NCBI RefSeq assembly: GCF_900188025.1
Contig: NZ_FZNO01000003.1
Location: 1 to 64,000 of the forward strand
Reading direction: 5' to 3'
Source: Blastococcus mobilis
GTDB lineage: Bacteria; Actinomycetota; Actinomycetes; Mycobacteriales; Geodermatophilaceae
Length of the DNA: 64,000 nt
The notes below the pieces were generated by a model. It worked only from the letters and a program-made list of their open reading frames with translations, had not been told where the DNA came from and made no database searches. Numbering within the stretch: position 1 is the stretch's first letter; the number at the start of each line of letters is the position of its first letter. Position numbers and translations under genes: made by a program. Positions 36,838-44,381 of the stretch are shown here, piece by piece.

Positions 36838-37145
36838 GTGCGCTCTCCTGGGGAGCGCAGCGTGCCGGGCGCGGGGCGTGGTGGCAAGGCCTGCGTGCGG
36901 CCCCGCGTCGGGTGTCGGTCTAGACACTCTCCGTGACGAGGGTTCACGCAGAGACACTAGTGCGTGTTCGGCTTGCGCGTTGTCGAAGGTGTCGTCTAGT
37001 GTCGATTCCGACAGCAGACAAACCCGCCGGTTCGGACGCTGCCACCACTTCCGCCAGCCCCGTCCACTCCGCCACTGCACCACCTTGACGCATCATCAAG
37101 GTGTGAGGTGTCGGTGTAGACACCATTCACCGGAAAGGAGTGCCC
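36838..37145. promoter_or_regulatory. Divergent immunity/operator region
   Basis: A gene-free stretch between repressor and early operon. It contains GTGTC-N6-GACAC palindromes at 36912-36927 and 37108-37123, a GACAC-N6-GTGTT site at 36953-36968, direct GTGTC half-sites at 36989-36993 and 36999-37003, and a perfect inverted repeat CACCTTGA/TCAAGGTG at 37081-37103. Several sites include TCTAG or TAGAC. These are likely operators for the repressor or excisionase; precise promoters are not identifiable. Confidence 0.7.
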
Positions 37146-37349
37146 GTGAGCCTCCGCCTACTCACCATCCCCCAGGCCGCCGCCCGCCTCGGCTGCTCCC
37201 GGCCCCACGTCTACGACCTCATCGCCGCCGGCAAGCTGCGCCGCTACAACATCTCCGCCAAGCCCGGCAGCACCAAGACCCGCGTCTCCGACGAGGACAT
37301 CGACGCCTACATCAAGTCCATCGAGATGCCCGTCAAGGCGTCGGCGTGA
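37146..37349 (+). CDS. Excisionase-type helix-turn-helix protein
   Basis: A 67-residue HTH_17/excisionase family protein: LRLLTIPQAAARLGCSRPHV, YDLIAAGKLRRYN, then SDEDIDAYIKS. Probably controls excision or early transcription. GTG 37146 is chosen because AAAGGAG ends five bases before it. It opens the rightward operon and sits next to the operator palindrome at 37108-37123. Confidence 0.85.
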   Translation: MSLRLLTIPQAAARLGCSRPHVYDLIAAGKLRRYNISAKPGSTKTRVSDEDIDAYIKSIEMPVKASA

Positions 37350-37705
37350 CCGCCCCGACCGCGGCGTACGCACAGGCCCACCTGCACGCCACCGCGACCG
37401 AGGCCGCCGCGCAGCAGCGGATCACCCCGAAGGCGGGCCAGCTGCGCGGCCGCGTGCTCCAGCTGGTCGCTACCGCCGGCGAGACGGGCCTAACCGCCCT
37501 CGAGGTGTACCAGCAGTACGCCTGGCTGTTCGGGGAGCCCACCGGTGGCCTGTACTCCCTCGCCCCGCGCCTTTCCGAGCTCGAGCGGCGCGGCGGCTGG
37601 GTGCGCAAGTCCGGCGACGTCCGCGACCGCCGCGCCGCCTACGTGGCCACCGACGCCGGCCGCGCCTGGGTCGCACGCAACCCGCTGGACGTGCCGGACG
37701 CCTGA
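37346..37705 (+). CDS. Winged-helix (MarR-like) phage protein
   Basis: A 119-residue protein. The central part (LRGRVLQLVATAGETGLTALEVYQQ, LSELERRGGWVRKSGDVRDRRAAYVATDAGRAWV) looks like a winged helix with a beta wing. GTG 37346 overlaps the upstream stop by four bases. Likely a small DNA-binding regulator; no specific family assigned. Confidence 0.65.
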   Translation: MTAPTAAYAQAHLHATATEAAAQQRITPKAGQLRGRVLQLVATAGETGLTALEVYQQYAWLFGEPTGGLYSLAPRLSELERRGGWVRKSGDVRDRRAAYVATDAGRAWVARNPLDVPDA

Positions 37706-37779
37706 CCCCTGCAAGGCCAAGCCCTCCCCCACCCGCTTCCCGGCAGACCGGGGGAGAGCCCGACAAGAAGGAGAGAGTA

Positions 37780-38253
37780 ATGCCCACCCTCACCGCCGAC
37801 GCGGTTCTCCGCGCGGCCGCTGATCATCTCGACGCCCATCCCGAAGCGTGGGGCAAGGAGTTCTGGCGTGACCCGGCTACGGGCTGCCGCTGCTCCGGTG
37901 GCCTGATCGCCCTCATCGTGGCCCCGGACGACCAGGACGGCGACCCCTACGCGCTGCCTCTCGACGGCCGGCGCGCCCTGGCCACGGCCGCGATCGAGGC
38001 GTTCGAGGCGTACGTCCACGACGAGCTGCTCGACCGGTTCGACCCCGAGGGCATCCAGGCGGCCGGTGAGCCGCTGATCGGCCTGTGGAACGACCGGTGC
38101 GCCCGGGACGCCGCGCACGTGGCCGCGACGATGCGGGCCGCCGCTGACCGTCTGGCGCCGTGCACGTCCTGCCACGGGCAGGGCGGCTGGCAGCAGCCGG
38201 ACGGGCTGATCGTGGAGTGCCCCCGCGGCTGCATGACCGGCGGTGCGGCATGA
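37780..38253 (+). CDS. Hypothetical phage protein with C-terminal zinc-knuckle-like motif
   Basis: A 157-residue protein preceded by AAGGAGAG. The N-terminal part contains GCRCSGGLIALIV; the end has CTSCHGQGGW and ECPRGCM, a DnaJ-type CxxCxGxG zinc element. Function unknown. The following gene overlaps its stop. Confidence 0.7.
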   Translation: MPTLTADAVLRAAADHLDAHPEAWGKEFWRDPATGCRCSGGLIALIVAPDDQDGDPYALPLDGRRALATAAIEAFEAYVHDELLDRFDPEGIQAAGEPLIGLWNDRCARDAAHVAATMRAAADRLAPCTSCHGQGGWQQPDGLIVECPRGCMTGGAA

Positions 38254-38468
38254 GCGCCCGCATCGAGGTGACGGTCGTCGTCGAGGTGGACGTCGACGAG
38301 TACGCCGAGACGTACAACGTCGACGCCGACTGCGCCGAAGCCGACGCCGCTGAGTACCTCGAGCGGATCGTCTCCGACGCCGTGCAGCAGCAGATCGGCC
38401 CGCACAAGACACTGAGCTGGGGCGAGGTCGACTTCGTCACCTCGCGAGGCCTGGGAGACGTGCTGTGA
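38250..38468 (+). CDS. Hypothetical small acidic phage protein
   Basis: A 72-residue acidic protein (SARIEVTVVVEVDVDEYAE) with alternating hydrophobic/acidic beta-like start and a helical middle. No family recognised. The ATGA overlaps on both sides show that it is a translated member of the operon. Confidence 0.65.
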   Translation: MSARIEVTVVVEVDVDEYAETYNVDADCAEADAAEYLERIVSDAVQQQIGPHKTLSWGEVDFVTSRGLGDVL

Positions 38469-38695
38469 GCCGCCCCCTGCCGGCCCGGCTGTCGCCGCGG
38501 GCCGGATCCGGTGTCCGCCGCACGGTCCGCCGTCTGCGCCGTTCCCCCGCCGCCGCGCACCTGCGCGCCTCCACCGCCGCCGCGTTCTGGCCCGCGGTGA
38601 TCCTGTCCGGCCTCCTCCTCGGCCTTCTCACCCGCGACGTCTTCATCACCTGGGACGGCGTCCACAACATCTCCACCTACGGAGCGAACCGATGA
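38465..38695 (+). CDS. Small Arg-rich single-pass membrane protein
   Basis: A 76-residue protein with a very basic N-terminal half ([19 protein letters not shown]) and one hydrophobic helix (FWPAVILSGLLLGLLT). Expected to sit in the membrane with the basic part inside. GTG 38465 and the stop overlap both neighbours. Function unknown. Confidence 0.6.
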   Translation: MSRPLPARLSPRAGSGVRRTVRRLRRSPAAAHLRASTAAAFWPAVILSGLLLGLLTRDVFITWDGVHNISTYGANR

Positions 38696-39612
38696 GCTTC
38701 ACCTTCACCCCCGCCGCCCGCGAGGGCTCGTTCGCCCGCATCGCCCTCGCCGGCCCGTCCGGGTCCGGGAAGACCTGGACCGCCCTCACCACCGCCCGCG
38801 AGCTTGCCGACCGGGTCGCCGTCATCGACACCGAGCGCGGCTCGGCGAAGAAGTACGCCGGCGACGACGGCTTCACCTTCGACGTCCTCGAGATGACCCA
38901 CTTCGACCCCCGCGACCTCGTCAAGGCGTTGGCCGCCGCCGGGGCCGCCGGCTACGGCTGCGTGGTCGTCGACTCCCTCTCCCACTTCTGGATGGGGTCC
39001 GGGGGCATGTTGGAGCAGGTCGACAACGCCGCGAAGCGCTCCGCTGGCGGCAACTCCTTCGGCGGGTGGAAGGAAGCCCGCCCGATGGAACGCCAGATGA
39101 TCGAGGCGCTCCTCGGCTACCCCGGGCACGTCGTGGTGACGATGCGCACGAAGACCGAGTGGGTCATCGAGGAGAACGAAAAGGGCAAGAAGGTGCCGCG
39201 CAAGATCGGCACCAAGCCGGAGCAGCGCGAAGGCATCGAGTACGAGTTCGACCTGGTCGGCGACATGGACCTCGAACACACCCTCGTCGTGTCGAAGTCC
39301 CGCATCCTCCCGCTCGCTGACGCGGTGGTGCGCCGCCCGGACGGCGAGTTCGGGCGGCAGATCGCGAAGTGGGTCGGCGACGGGGTGCCGCCGAAGTCGG
39401 CCCTGGAGTACCGCGACGACGCCCTCGACATCCACGTCACCTTCGAGCAGCTCGGCGCCCTGTACCGCGAGGTGAAGGGCAAGCGCCTGGACGGTGCCGC
39501 CGTCATCGACGGCACCGGTGACACCACCACCCTCGGCGAGCTGATCCGGGCCCGCGGCGAGGAACTCAAGAACGCCCACCGCACCACGACCGCTGAGGAG
39601 CAGCCGGCATGA
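38692..39612 (+). CDS. RecA-like phage ATPase (AAA_24/Sak4-like)
   Basis: A 306-residue P-loop ATPase: Walker A LAGPSGSGKTWTA at about residues 19-31, IDTERGSAKKYA, Walker B CVVVDSLSHFW, and VVVTMRTKTEWV. Only the RecA core is present, as in Sak4-type single-strand annealing partners of phage recombination systems, which is the likely role. The C-terminal third is charged and helical. The neighbouring genes at 39609 and 39965 may work with it. Confidence 0.8.
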   Translation: MSFTFTPAAREGSFARIALAGPSGSGKTWTALTTARELADRVAVIDTERGSAKKYAGDDGFTFDVLEMTHFDPRDLVKALAAAGAAGYGCVVVDSLSHFWMGSGGMLEQVDNAAKRSAGGNSFGGWKEARPMERQMIEALLGYPGHVVVTMRTKTEWVIEENEKGKKVPRKIGTKPEQREGIEYEFDLVGDMDLEHTLVVSKSRILPLADAVVRRPDGEFGRQIAKWVGDGVPPKSALEYRDDALDIHVTFEQLGALYREVKGKRLDGAAVIDGTGDTTTLGELIRARGEELKNAHRTTTAEEQPA

Positions 39613-39968
39613 CCACCCCGACCACGAACCCCGCTCTCGAGCACCGCGACGCGCTGCTCGACGTGTTCAACGAGATCACCCAGGACTGCGCGCTCAACGA
39701 CCTGAGCCCGGTGAACGTCTCCCTCACCCGTTACTCGTCCGGGGAGTTCCACGTGTCCGTGCAGATCCCCAGGCAGAACACGGCCGCCGTCAACATGCTG
39801 GCCGACGCCTACGGGTTCCCGCCGTCACTGGCCGACGGGAGCGGCAACTACACCCGGCAGGGCCGGCTGGACGTCGACGGCTACCGCGTCCACCTGGCCG
39901 TGTACTGCGGCCGCCCGAAGCTGCCGACCTACCCGGCCGGCTACGCCCCGCAGGCGGTGGAGGCATGA
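39609..39968 (+). CDS. Hypothetical phage protein
   Basis: A 119-residue protein beginning MTTPTTNPALEHRDALLDVF with mixed alpha/beta character (VNVSLTRYSSGEFHVSVQIP, YRVHLAVYCG). No family recognised. It overlaps the ATPase gene and its downstream neighbour by four bases each, so it may belong to the recombination set. Confidence 0.7.
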   Translation: MTTPTTNPALEHRDALLDVFNEITQDCALNDLSPVNVSLTRYSSGEFHVSVQIPRQNTAAVNMLADAYGFPPSLADGSGNYTRQGRLDVDGYRVHLAVYCGRPKLPTYPAGYAPQAVEA

Positions 39969-40480
39969 CCGCCACCGTCAACCCCCCGGCGCTGACCGCG
40001 CACGACCGCGCCACCCGCCTCCTGGCCCTGCGGGTCCTCAAGGACTGGATCGCCGTCGAGGACCGGAAGCTGCGGGACGAGATGTGCGCCGAGCTGGTCG
40101 TCGGCGAGCGCTACTCCGGCCTGCTCGACCCGGCCGACAAGGAGTCACTGCTGGGGTTCGTGCAGCTCACCAAGGCCCGCGAGACCGCCTCGGTGGTCGA
40201 CCCCGAGGCGCTGCTGGCCTGGGTGGAGGAGCACTGCCCCAGCGAGGTGATCACCACCCGCAGCGTGCGGCCGGCGTTCGTGCAGGCGCTGCTGGCGTCG
40301 GTGAAGGCCGACGGCGGCTGGGTCGACCCGGAGACCTCGGAGCTGCTCGAGGTGAAGGGCGTCGAGGTCCGCACCGGGTCACCGACGCTGACGGTGAAGC
40401 CGACCGCGGAGGCCGATGCCCTGGTGGCTGAGGCGCTGGCCGCGCGCCGCCTGCAGTTGATGCCGGCCACCGCCCGCTGA
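39965..40480 (+). CDS. Phage protein next to recombination ATPase
   Basis: A 171-residue mainly helical protein: ATRLLALRVLKDWIAVEDRK, a central VVDPEALLAWVEEHCPSEV and C-terminal VKGVEVRTGSPTLTVKPTAEADALV. The pattern recalls small actinophage proteins encoded beside single-strand annealing genes, possibly nuclease inhibitors, but this is a contextual guess. Confidence 0.65.
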   Translation: MTATVNPPALTAHDRATRLLALRVLKDWIAVEDRKLRDEMCAELVVGERYSGLLDPADKESLLGFVQLTKARETASVVDPEALLAWVEEHCPSEVITTRSVRPAFVQALLASVKADGGWVDPETSELLEVKGVEVRTGSPTLTVKPTAEADALVAEALAARRLQLMPATAR

Positions 40481-40569
40481 CCGAACCGCCCGGCGCCGGA
40501 CGTATGTCGTCCGGCGCCGGGCCACCACTCCTAGACCGCGAAGTAGCTGCTCACCCAAGGGGGAAAACC

Positions 40570-41175
40570 GTGCAGCGAACGGGGACGGGCCGAACCATGC
40601 CCACAGCCCAGCACGCTCAGTCAGCAACCAACTACACACCGGCCCAGGTTCGGAACTTGGCCGCCCTGCTCGGCCTCGACGACGAGGGCTGGTCGTGGCG
40701 GGACGATGCCCTCTGCGCCCAGGTCGACAGCGAGCTGTTCTTCCCGGAGAAGGGCGGCAGCACGAAGGACGCGAAGAAGCTGTGCGGCCTGTGCGAGGTC
40801 AAGGCCGCGTGCCTCGACTTCGCGCTCCAGCGGGACGAGCGCCACGGCGTGTGGGGCGGGCTGTCGGAGCGGGAGCGGCGCGCCCTGAACGCACGCCGCA
40901 AGCAGTACGCCACCGAACAGGCACAACGCCGCCGCGCCCGCCAGCCACGGCCTGCCGTGGCCCCTGAGCCTGCCGAGCGCCCCGCGGAGGTGACGCCGAT
41001 CCGGCGTCAGGTGCGCGGGCCGCGCCGGTGGACGACGGCCGAGGCGCAGGAGGCGATCCGCACTCTCACCGCGCACGGCATGTCCGCCGCGGAGATCGCC
41101 CGGGAGCTCGGCATCAGCTCCCGAACCGTGCAGCGCATCCGGTCGGCCCAGCGCGCCCGACGGGGTGCGGCGTGA
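40570..41175 (+). CDS. WhiB-like regulator fused to C-terminal HTH
   Basis: A 201-residue protein. The WhiB domain has the four iron-sulfur cysteines in WRDDALCAQVDSELFFPEKG and KKLCGLCEVKAACLDFAL, then the GVWGGLSERERRAL turn. After a basic linker comes a separate HTH near the end (MSAAEIARELGISSRTVQRI). GTG 40570 has AAGGGGG upstream; ATG 40597 is an alternative. It resembles phage WhiB proteins such as the mycobacteriophage TM4 one, which represses host whiB2. The added HTH is unusual. Confidence 0.88.
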   Translation: MQRTGTGRTMPTAQHAQSATNYTPAQVRNLAALLGLDDEGWSWRDDALCAQVDSELFFPEKGGSTKDAKKLCGLCEVKAACLDFALQRDERHGVWGGLSERERRALNARRKQYATEQAQRRRARQPRPAVAPEPAERPAEVTPIRRQVRGPRRWTTAEAQEAIRTLTAHGMSAAEIARELGISSRTVQRIRSAQRARRGAA

Positions 41176-41525
41176 GCGCCCCGCTCGACCAGGCCACTGC
41201 GGCTGCAGCCCCCCGCTGGGGAGTGCTCGACGAGCACACCGGCGAGTGGTTGGCCAGCAGCCTGCCCGACGAGCGGGCCGCGTGGCGGGCGCTGTTGGAG
41301 GTCGACTCTCCGCACCCGTGGGAGCTGGCCGTTCGCGAGCAGCCTGCCGAGGAGAGCCCAGCGGACCCGCGGGTCGAGTGCCCGGACTGCTGGACGACCG
41401 GGGAGTGCGACGGCTGCGGTCGGGAGTGCACTCGCTGCGACGGTGACGGGTGGCTCCCCTGGTCCGAGCTGGCCGAGCACGAGCGTCGACGCCACCTCCG
41501 CCGCACCCAGCGGGGTGCTGCGTGA
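41172..41525 (+). CDS. Small phage protein with zinc-ribbon-like cysteines
   Basis: A 117-residue protein with a C-terminal cysteine cluster, ECPDCWTTGECDGCGRECTRCDGDGWLPW, resembling a DnaJ-type zinc domain. The N-terminal half has GVLDEHTGEWLASSLPDERAA. GTG 41172 overlaps the WhiB stop by four bases. Function unknown. Confidence 0.65.
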   Translation: MSAPLDQATAAAAPRWGVLDEHTGEWLASSLPDERAAWRALLEVDSPHPWELAVREQPAEESPADPRVECPDCWTTGECDGCGRECTRCDGDGWLPWSELAEHERRRHLRRTQRGAA

Positions 41526-41857
41526 CCGACGAGCGCCTCGCTGAGGACCTGGTGCCGATCGCCGCAGAGCTGGTCGGCACGGTGCGGGACTACGGGCCCG
41601 ACGACGTCGCCGCCATCCTCGCCCCCCTCTCCCCCGGGCACCTGTATCGGCTGGCGATCGTCCTGGCGGCGATGGTCGACCCGGACGCCCGCCCGGCGGA
41701 CCTGCTCGCCTGGACCGTTGAGGGGCCGGTGCCCTCCCGGGAGGGCTTCACTCCGGGCCGGCGGCTGACCATCTGCCGGGACTGCGGTGAGGTGCTGCAG
41801 GAGGACTCCCTGCGGCGGCACCAGACCCGGCTGCACGCCGACGTCGAGGCGGCCTGA
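41522..41857 (+). CDS. Small phage protein with C2H2-like zinc finger
   Basis: A 111-residue protein. A helical N-terminal half (LAPLSPGHLYRLAIVLAAMV) is followed by LTICRDCGEVLQEDSLRRHQTRLHAD, a C-x2-C-x12-H-x4-H zinc finger. GTG start overlaps its predecessor. Perhaps a DNA-binding or anti-host factor; not assigned. Confidence 0.65.
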   Translation: MTDERLAEDLVPIAAELVGTVRDYGPDDVAAILAPLSPGHLYRLAIVLAAMVDPDARPADLLAWTVEGPVPSREGFTPGRRLTICRDCGEVLQEDSLRRHQTRLHADVEAA

Positions 41858-42264
41858 TGGCCGGGCTGCCGTGGATCCGGTTCGACACCGACCTCCCGGA
41901 CAACCCGAAGGTGCTCGCCCTGATCGCCCGCCGCGGAGGCCAGGCCGCCGCGTTCGTCTACTGCTGCGGGCTGGCCTACTCCGGCCGGCATGGAACCGAC
42001 GGGTTCATCCCCGCGGCCGCGCTGCCCCGGGTGCATGGCCGCCGCGCTGACGCCACCGCACTGGTGGCGGTCGGCCTGTGGGACGAGACCGACGACGGCT
42101 GGTTCATCCACGGCTGGGACGAGTACCAGCAGGCGTCGTCGACGTCGGAGGTGATCCGCGGCAAGAAGCGGGAGGCCAGCCGCAAGGGCAACTGCGTCCG
42201 CCACCACGGGGAGTCCTGCGGCTGCTGGAAGCGGCCGGCCGACGGGCTGAGGGCCGTCCGATGA
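41857..42264 (+). CDS. Phage replication-type protein (replisome organiser-like N-terminal domain)
   Basis: A 135-residue protein: LPWIRFDTDLPDNPKVLALI, GGQAAAFVYCCGLAYSGRHG, DGFIPAAALPRVHG, GWFIHGWDEYQ. This pattern is seen at the start of phage replication initiators with a winged-helix domain that measures DNA target recognition. Here the usual long C-terminal part is missing, so it may be a truncated or stand-alone form. It ends with a CGCW element. Confidence 0.6.
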   Translation: MAGLPWIRFDTDLPDNPKVLALIARRGGQAAAFVYCCGLAYSGRHGTDGFIPAAALPRVHGRRADATALVAVGLWDETDDGWFIHGWDEYQQASSTSEVIRGKKREASRKGNCVRHHGESCGCWKRPADGLRAVR

Positions 42265-42422
42265 CCTCCCATCTGCGATCCCACGTGGGACTCCCATCTG
42301 CGACTCCCACCGCCGTCCCGGCCGCGACTCCTACGGGACGGGACGGGACTAACGGAAGAACTACTCACCCTGAGAGGGCGTCTTACGTGAGCAACGCGCG
42401 CGTCGCGGGAGAACCCCGATGA
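42261..42422 (+). CDS. Very small phage ORF
   Basis: A 53-residue Thr/Pro/Arg-rich frame with ATGA overlaps at both ends. It contains repeated DNA (CATCTGCGA... CATCTGCGACTCCCA) encoding low-complexity protein. It could be the remnant of the missing C-terminal part of the upstream replication gene rather than a functional gene. Confidence 0.4.
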   Translation: MTSHLRSHVGLPSATPTAVPAATPTGRDGTNGRTTHPERASYVSNARVAGEPR

Positions 42423-42694
42423 CCCCGCAGCAGGCGGCGATGGTCGCCAAGACCGAGCAGCGCATCGCCGACCGGTTCACCGAGCTCGGTGTCCCCCACC
42501 CGGCCGAGTCCGCGAAGCGGCTGGTCGAGGACCTGCTGCGTGCGGGGTGGCGGCCGTGGCCGGCCCTGGTCGACGGCCCCCCGCCCCGCCGGGTCGCCCC
42601 GTCGGCCGTCGCCCAGGCGGAGCTGGCGAAGGCCCGTGAGGTGCTCGCCGAGAAGCGCGGCCACCGGCCCGAGCTCGCGGACGGTGCCCGGTGA
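42419..42694 (+). CDS. Hypothetical phage protein
   Basis: A 91-residue helical protein (MTPQQAAMVAKTEQRIADRF, SAKRLVEDLLRAGWRPWPALVDG, AQAELAKAREVLAEKRG). The layout resembles small proteins downstream of phage replication initiators, but no family is assigned. It is overlapped by four bases at each end. Confidence 0.65.
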   Translation: MTPQQAAMVAKTEQRIADRFTELGVPHPAESAKRLVEDLLRAGWRPWPALVDGPPPRRVAPSAVAQAELAKAREVLAEKRGHRPELADGAR

Positions 42695-43170
42695 AGCGCA
42701 AGCCGCTGAAGCGGGGGAAGCCCCTCGCCCGGAAGGCCCGCGGGCCCCGCCAGACACCGCCCAAGCCGTCGAAGTCCCCCGACATGCCCCTGTGGGTGCG
42801 CCACGCCGTGTACGCCCGCTCAGGGGACCGGTGCGAGGTGGGGGCGACGGCGGAGTGCCGGCTGCGCGCGGGCTGGTTCGACAACGTGACCGGCCGGTCG
42901 ATCCACCACCGCCGGCCGAGGCGGATGGGCGGCACCCGCGCGGTGGACATCCACGACCCGGCGAACCTCCTCGCGGTGTGTGGCAACGGCACCCGCGGAT
43001 GCCACGGCTGGATCGAACGGAACCGGGTGGCTGCCATGGAGCAGGGCTGGCTGCTCGGCTCCGGCGCCGACCCCGTCTCCCGGGCCTGCACGCTGCGGGA
43101 CGGCCGCACGGTGCTGCTGCGGGTCGACGGGTACGTGGTGCTGTTCGGCGCCGACGGGCGGGCGGCATGA
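42691..43170 (+). CDS. Phage HNH-type nuclease-like protein
   Basis: A 159-residue protein. A Lys/Arg-rich N terminus (KRKPLKRGKPLARKARGPR) precedes an HNH-like core: YARSGDRCEVGATAECRL, IHHRRPRRMGG with tandem histidines, then DPANLLAVCGNGTRGCHGWI. Such phage genes are often called HNH endonuclease or gp37-like. GTG 42691. May act in DNA metabolism or packaging. Confidence 0.75.
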   Translation: MKRKPLKRGKPLARKARGPRQTPPKPSKSPDMPLWVRHAVYARSGDRCEVGATAECRLRAGWFDNVTGRSIHHRRPRRMGGTRAVDIHDPANLLAVCGNGTRGCHGWIERNRVAAMEQGWLLGSGADPVSRACTLRDGRTVLLRVDGYVVLFGADGRAA

Positions 43171-43896
43171 ACGTCCTGTCCCTGTTCGCCGGCATCGGCG
43201 GCCTTGAGCTCGGCCTGGAGCGGGCCGGGATGACCACCGTCGGGCAAGTCGAGATCGACCCGTTCTGCCGGCGCGTGCTGGCAAAGCACTGGCCGGAGGT
43301 ACCGAAGCATGACGACGTCCGCACAGCAGTCGACTGGTGGCGATCCCAGCCCCGACGACGAGTTGATGTTGTGGCCGGAGGTTTCCCCTGCCAGCCGACT
43401 TCCGATGCGGGCCGCCGGCTGGCGCAGGCCGACCCCCGTTGGCTCTGGGACCCCATGCGCGATGTCGTCGACAAGCTCCGCCCAACGTGGGTCATTGCCG
43501 AGAACGTGCCCGGTCTGCGACGGCGAGGACTTGCTCTTGTCCTCGCCGATCTCCGAGCCATCGGCTACCGGCCACGGGCTGGCTACGTCTCAGCTTGCGA
43601 GATGGGCGCCCCACACCCACGTCGCCGGTTGTTCATCCTTGCCCACCCCGAAGGCGAAGGACGGTGCCCGTGGGGGGCTGAGCGAAGCGGCACTAATCCG
43701 GCGCATGGCGAACTCGAAGACCTCAGTCGATCTCGGCGACGCACTTGGTGGTCCACCGAATCCGGAGTTCGTCGAGTGGCTCATGGGGTTCCCTCCCGGG
43801 GTGGACCGACGTCGAGCCCTCGGAAACGCCGTCGTCCCCCAGGTCGCCGAGCACATCGGCCGGCTGATCGTCGCGGCCGAGCGAGGTGTCTCGTGA
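43167..43896 (+). pseudogene. C5-cytosine DNA methyltransferase, frameshifted near 3' end
   Basis: From ATG 43167 the frame encodes the methyltransferase motifs: I (LSLFAGIGGLELGLERAG), IV (VAGGFPCQPTSDAGRR with the catalytic Cys), VI (VIAENVPGLRRRG) and VIII (GAPHPRRRLFILAHP). The final motif X (ALGNAVVPQVAEHIGRLIVA) is in the +1 frame ending at 43896. Removing one G from GGGG at 43798-43801 joins them as HGVPSR-VDRRRALGNAVVP. Without the shift the first frame runs on through the next gene to 44381. Inactivating mutation, sequencing error, or programmed shift are all possible. Confidence 0.8.
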
Positions 43897-44381
43897 CGTC
43901 GCTGCGGCACCTGGAGGCGTGGAAGCTGCGCGGGCGGTGCGCCACGTACCCGGACCCGGAACTGTGGTTCGCCGAGCACCCCGCGGGCGTGGCGGAGGCC
44001 AAGAGCGTGTGCGCCGGCTGCCTGGTGCGCGACGTGTGCCTCGACGACGCCCTGGCGCGTGGGGAGGCGCACGGGGTGCTGGGTGGCCTCACCCCGGCCG
44101 AGCGGCGGGCTGCCGCGGCCGGTCGTGGGCTGCCGCGGCCGTCGATCCACGGGGCCACGCAGCACGGGCAGCGGTCCGGCTACGTCGCCGGCTGCCGCTG
44201 CCCGGACTGCCGCCGCGGCAACAGCGTCTACATGGCCGGGTGGCGCGCGGAGCGCCGCTGGTCTGTCACGACCGGGGGTCTGCTGATCGCAGTCCTCGAC
44301 CACCGCACCGGCCGGGGCCGCACCACCGCCTGGCCCGGCCAGCTGTACCTGCCGCTACCGACCGAAGGGATCGCGTCGTGA
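43893..44381 (+). CDS. WhiB-like protein with extra CxCPxC module
   Basis: A 162-residue protein. WhiB cysteines lie in LRGRCATYPDPELWFAE and SVCAGCLVRDVCLDDAL, followed by GEAHGVLGGLTPAERR. A second module reads RSGYVAGCRCPDCRRGNSVYM, and the C terminus has PGQLYLPLPTEG. GTG 43893 overlaps the methyltransferase frame's stop by four bases. The C-terminal layout is shared with the third WhiB protein at 47791. Probably a phage regulator of host or phage transcription. Confidence 0.85.
   Translation: MTSLRHLEAWKLRGRCATYPDPELWFAEHPAGVAEAKSVCAGCLVRDVCLDDALARGEAHGVLGGLTPAERRAAAAGRGLPRPSIHGATQHGQRSGYVAGCRCPDCRRGNSVYMAGWRAERRWSVTTGGLLIAVLDHRTGRGRTTAWPGQLYLPLPTEGIAS

Noticed and set aside
36944-37126. 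60-codon minus-strand frame in the immunity region
   Set aside because: It covers the operator array, has no ribosome site, and encodes Thr/Arg/Ser-rich sequence without a fold.
43893-44381. True methyltransferase-WhiB fusion gene as the primary product
   Set aside because: WhiB has its own GTG start overlapping the shifted methyltransferase stop, and motif X lies in the other frame, so two separate genes are more likely.
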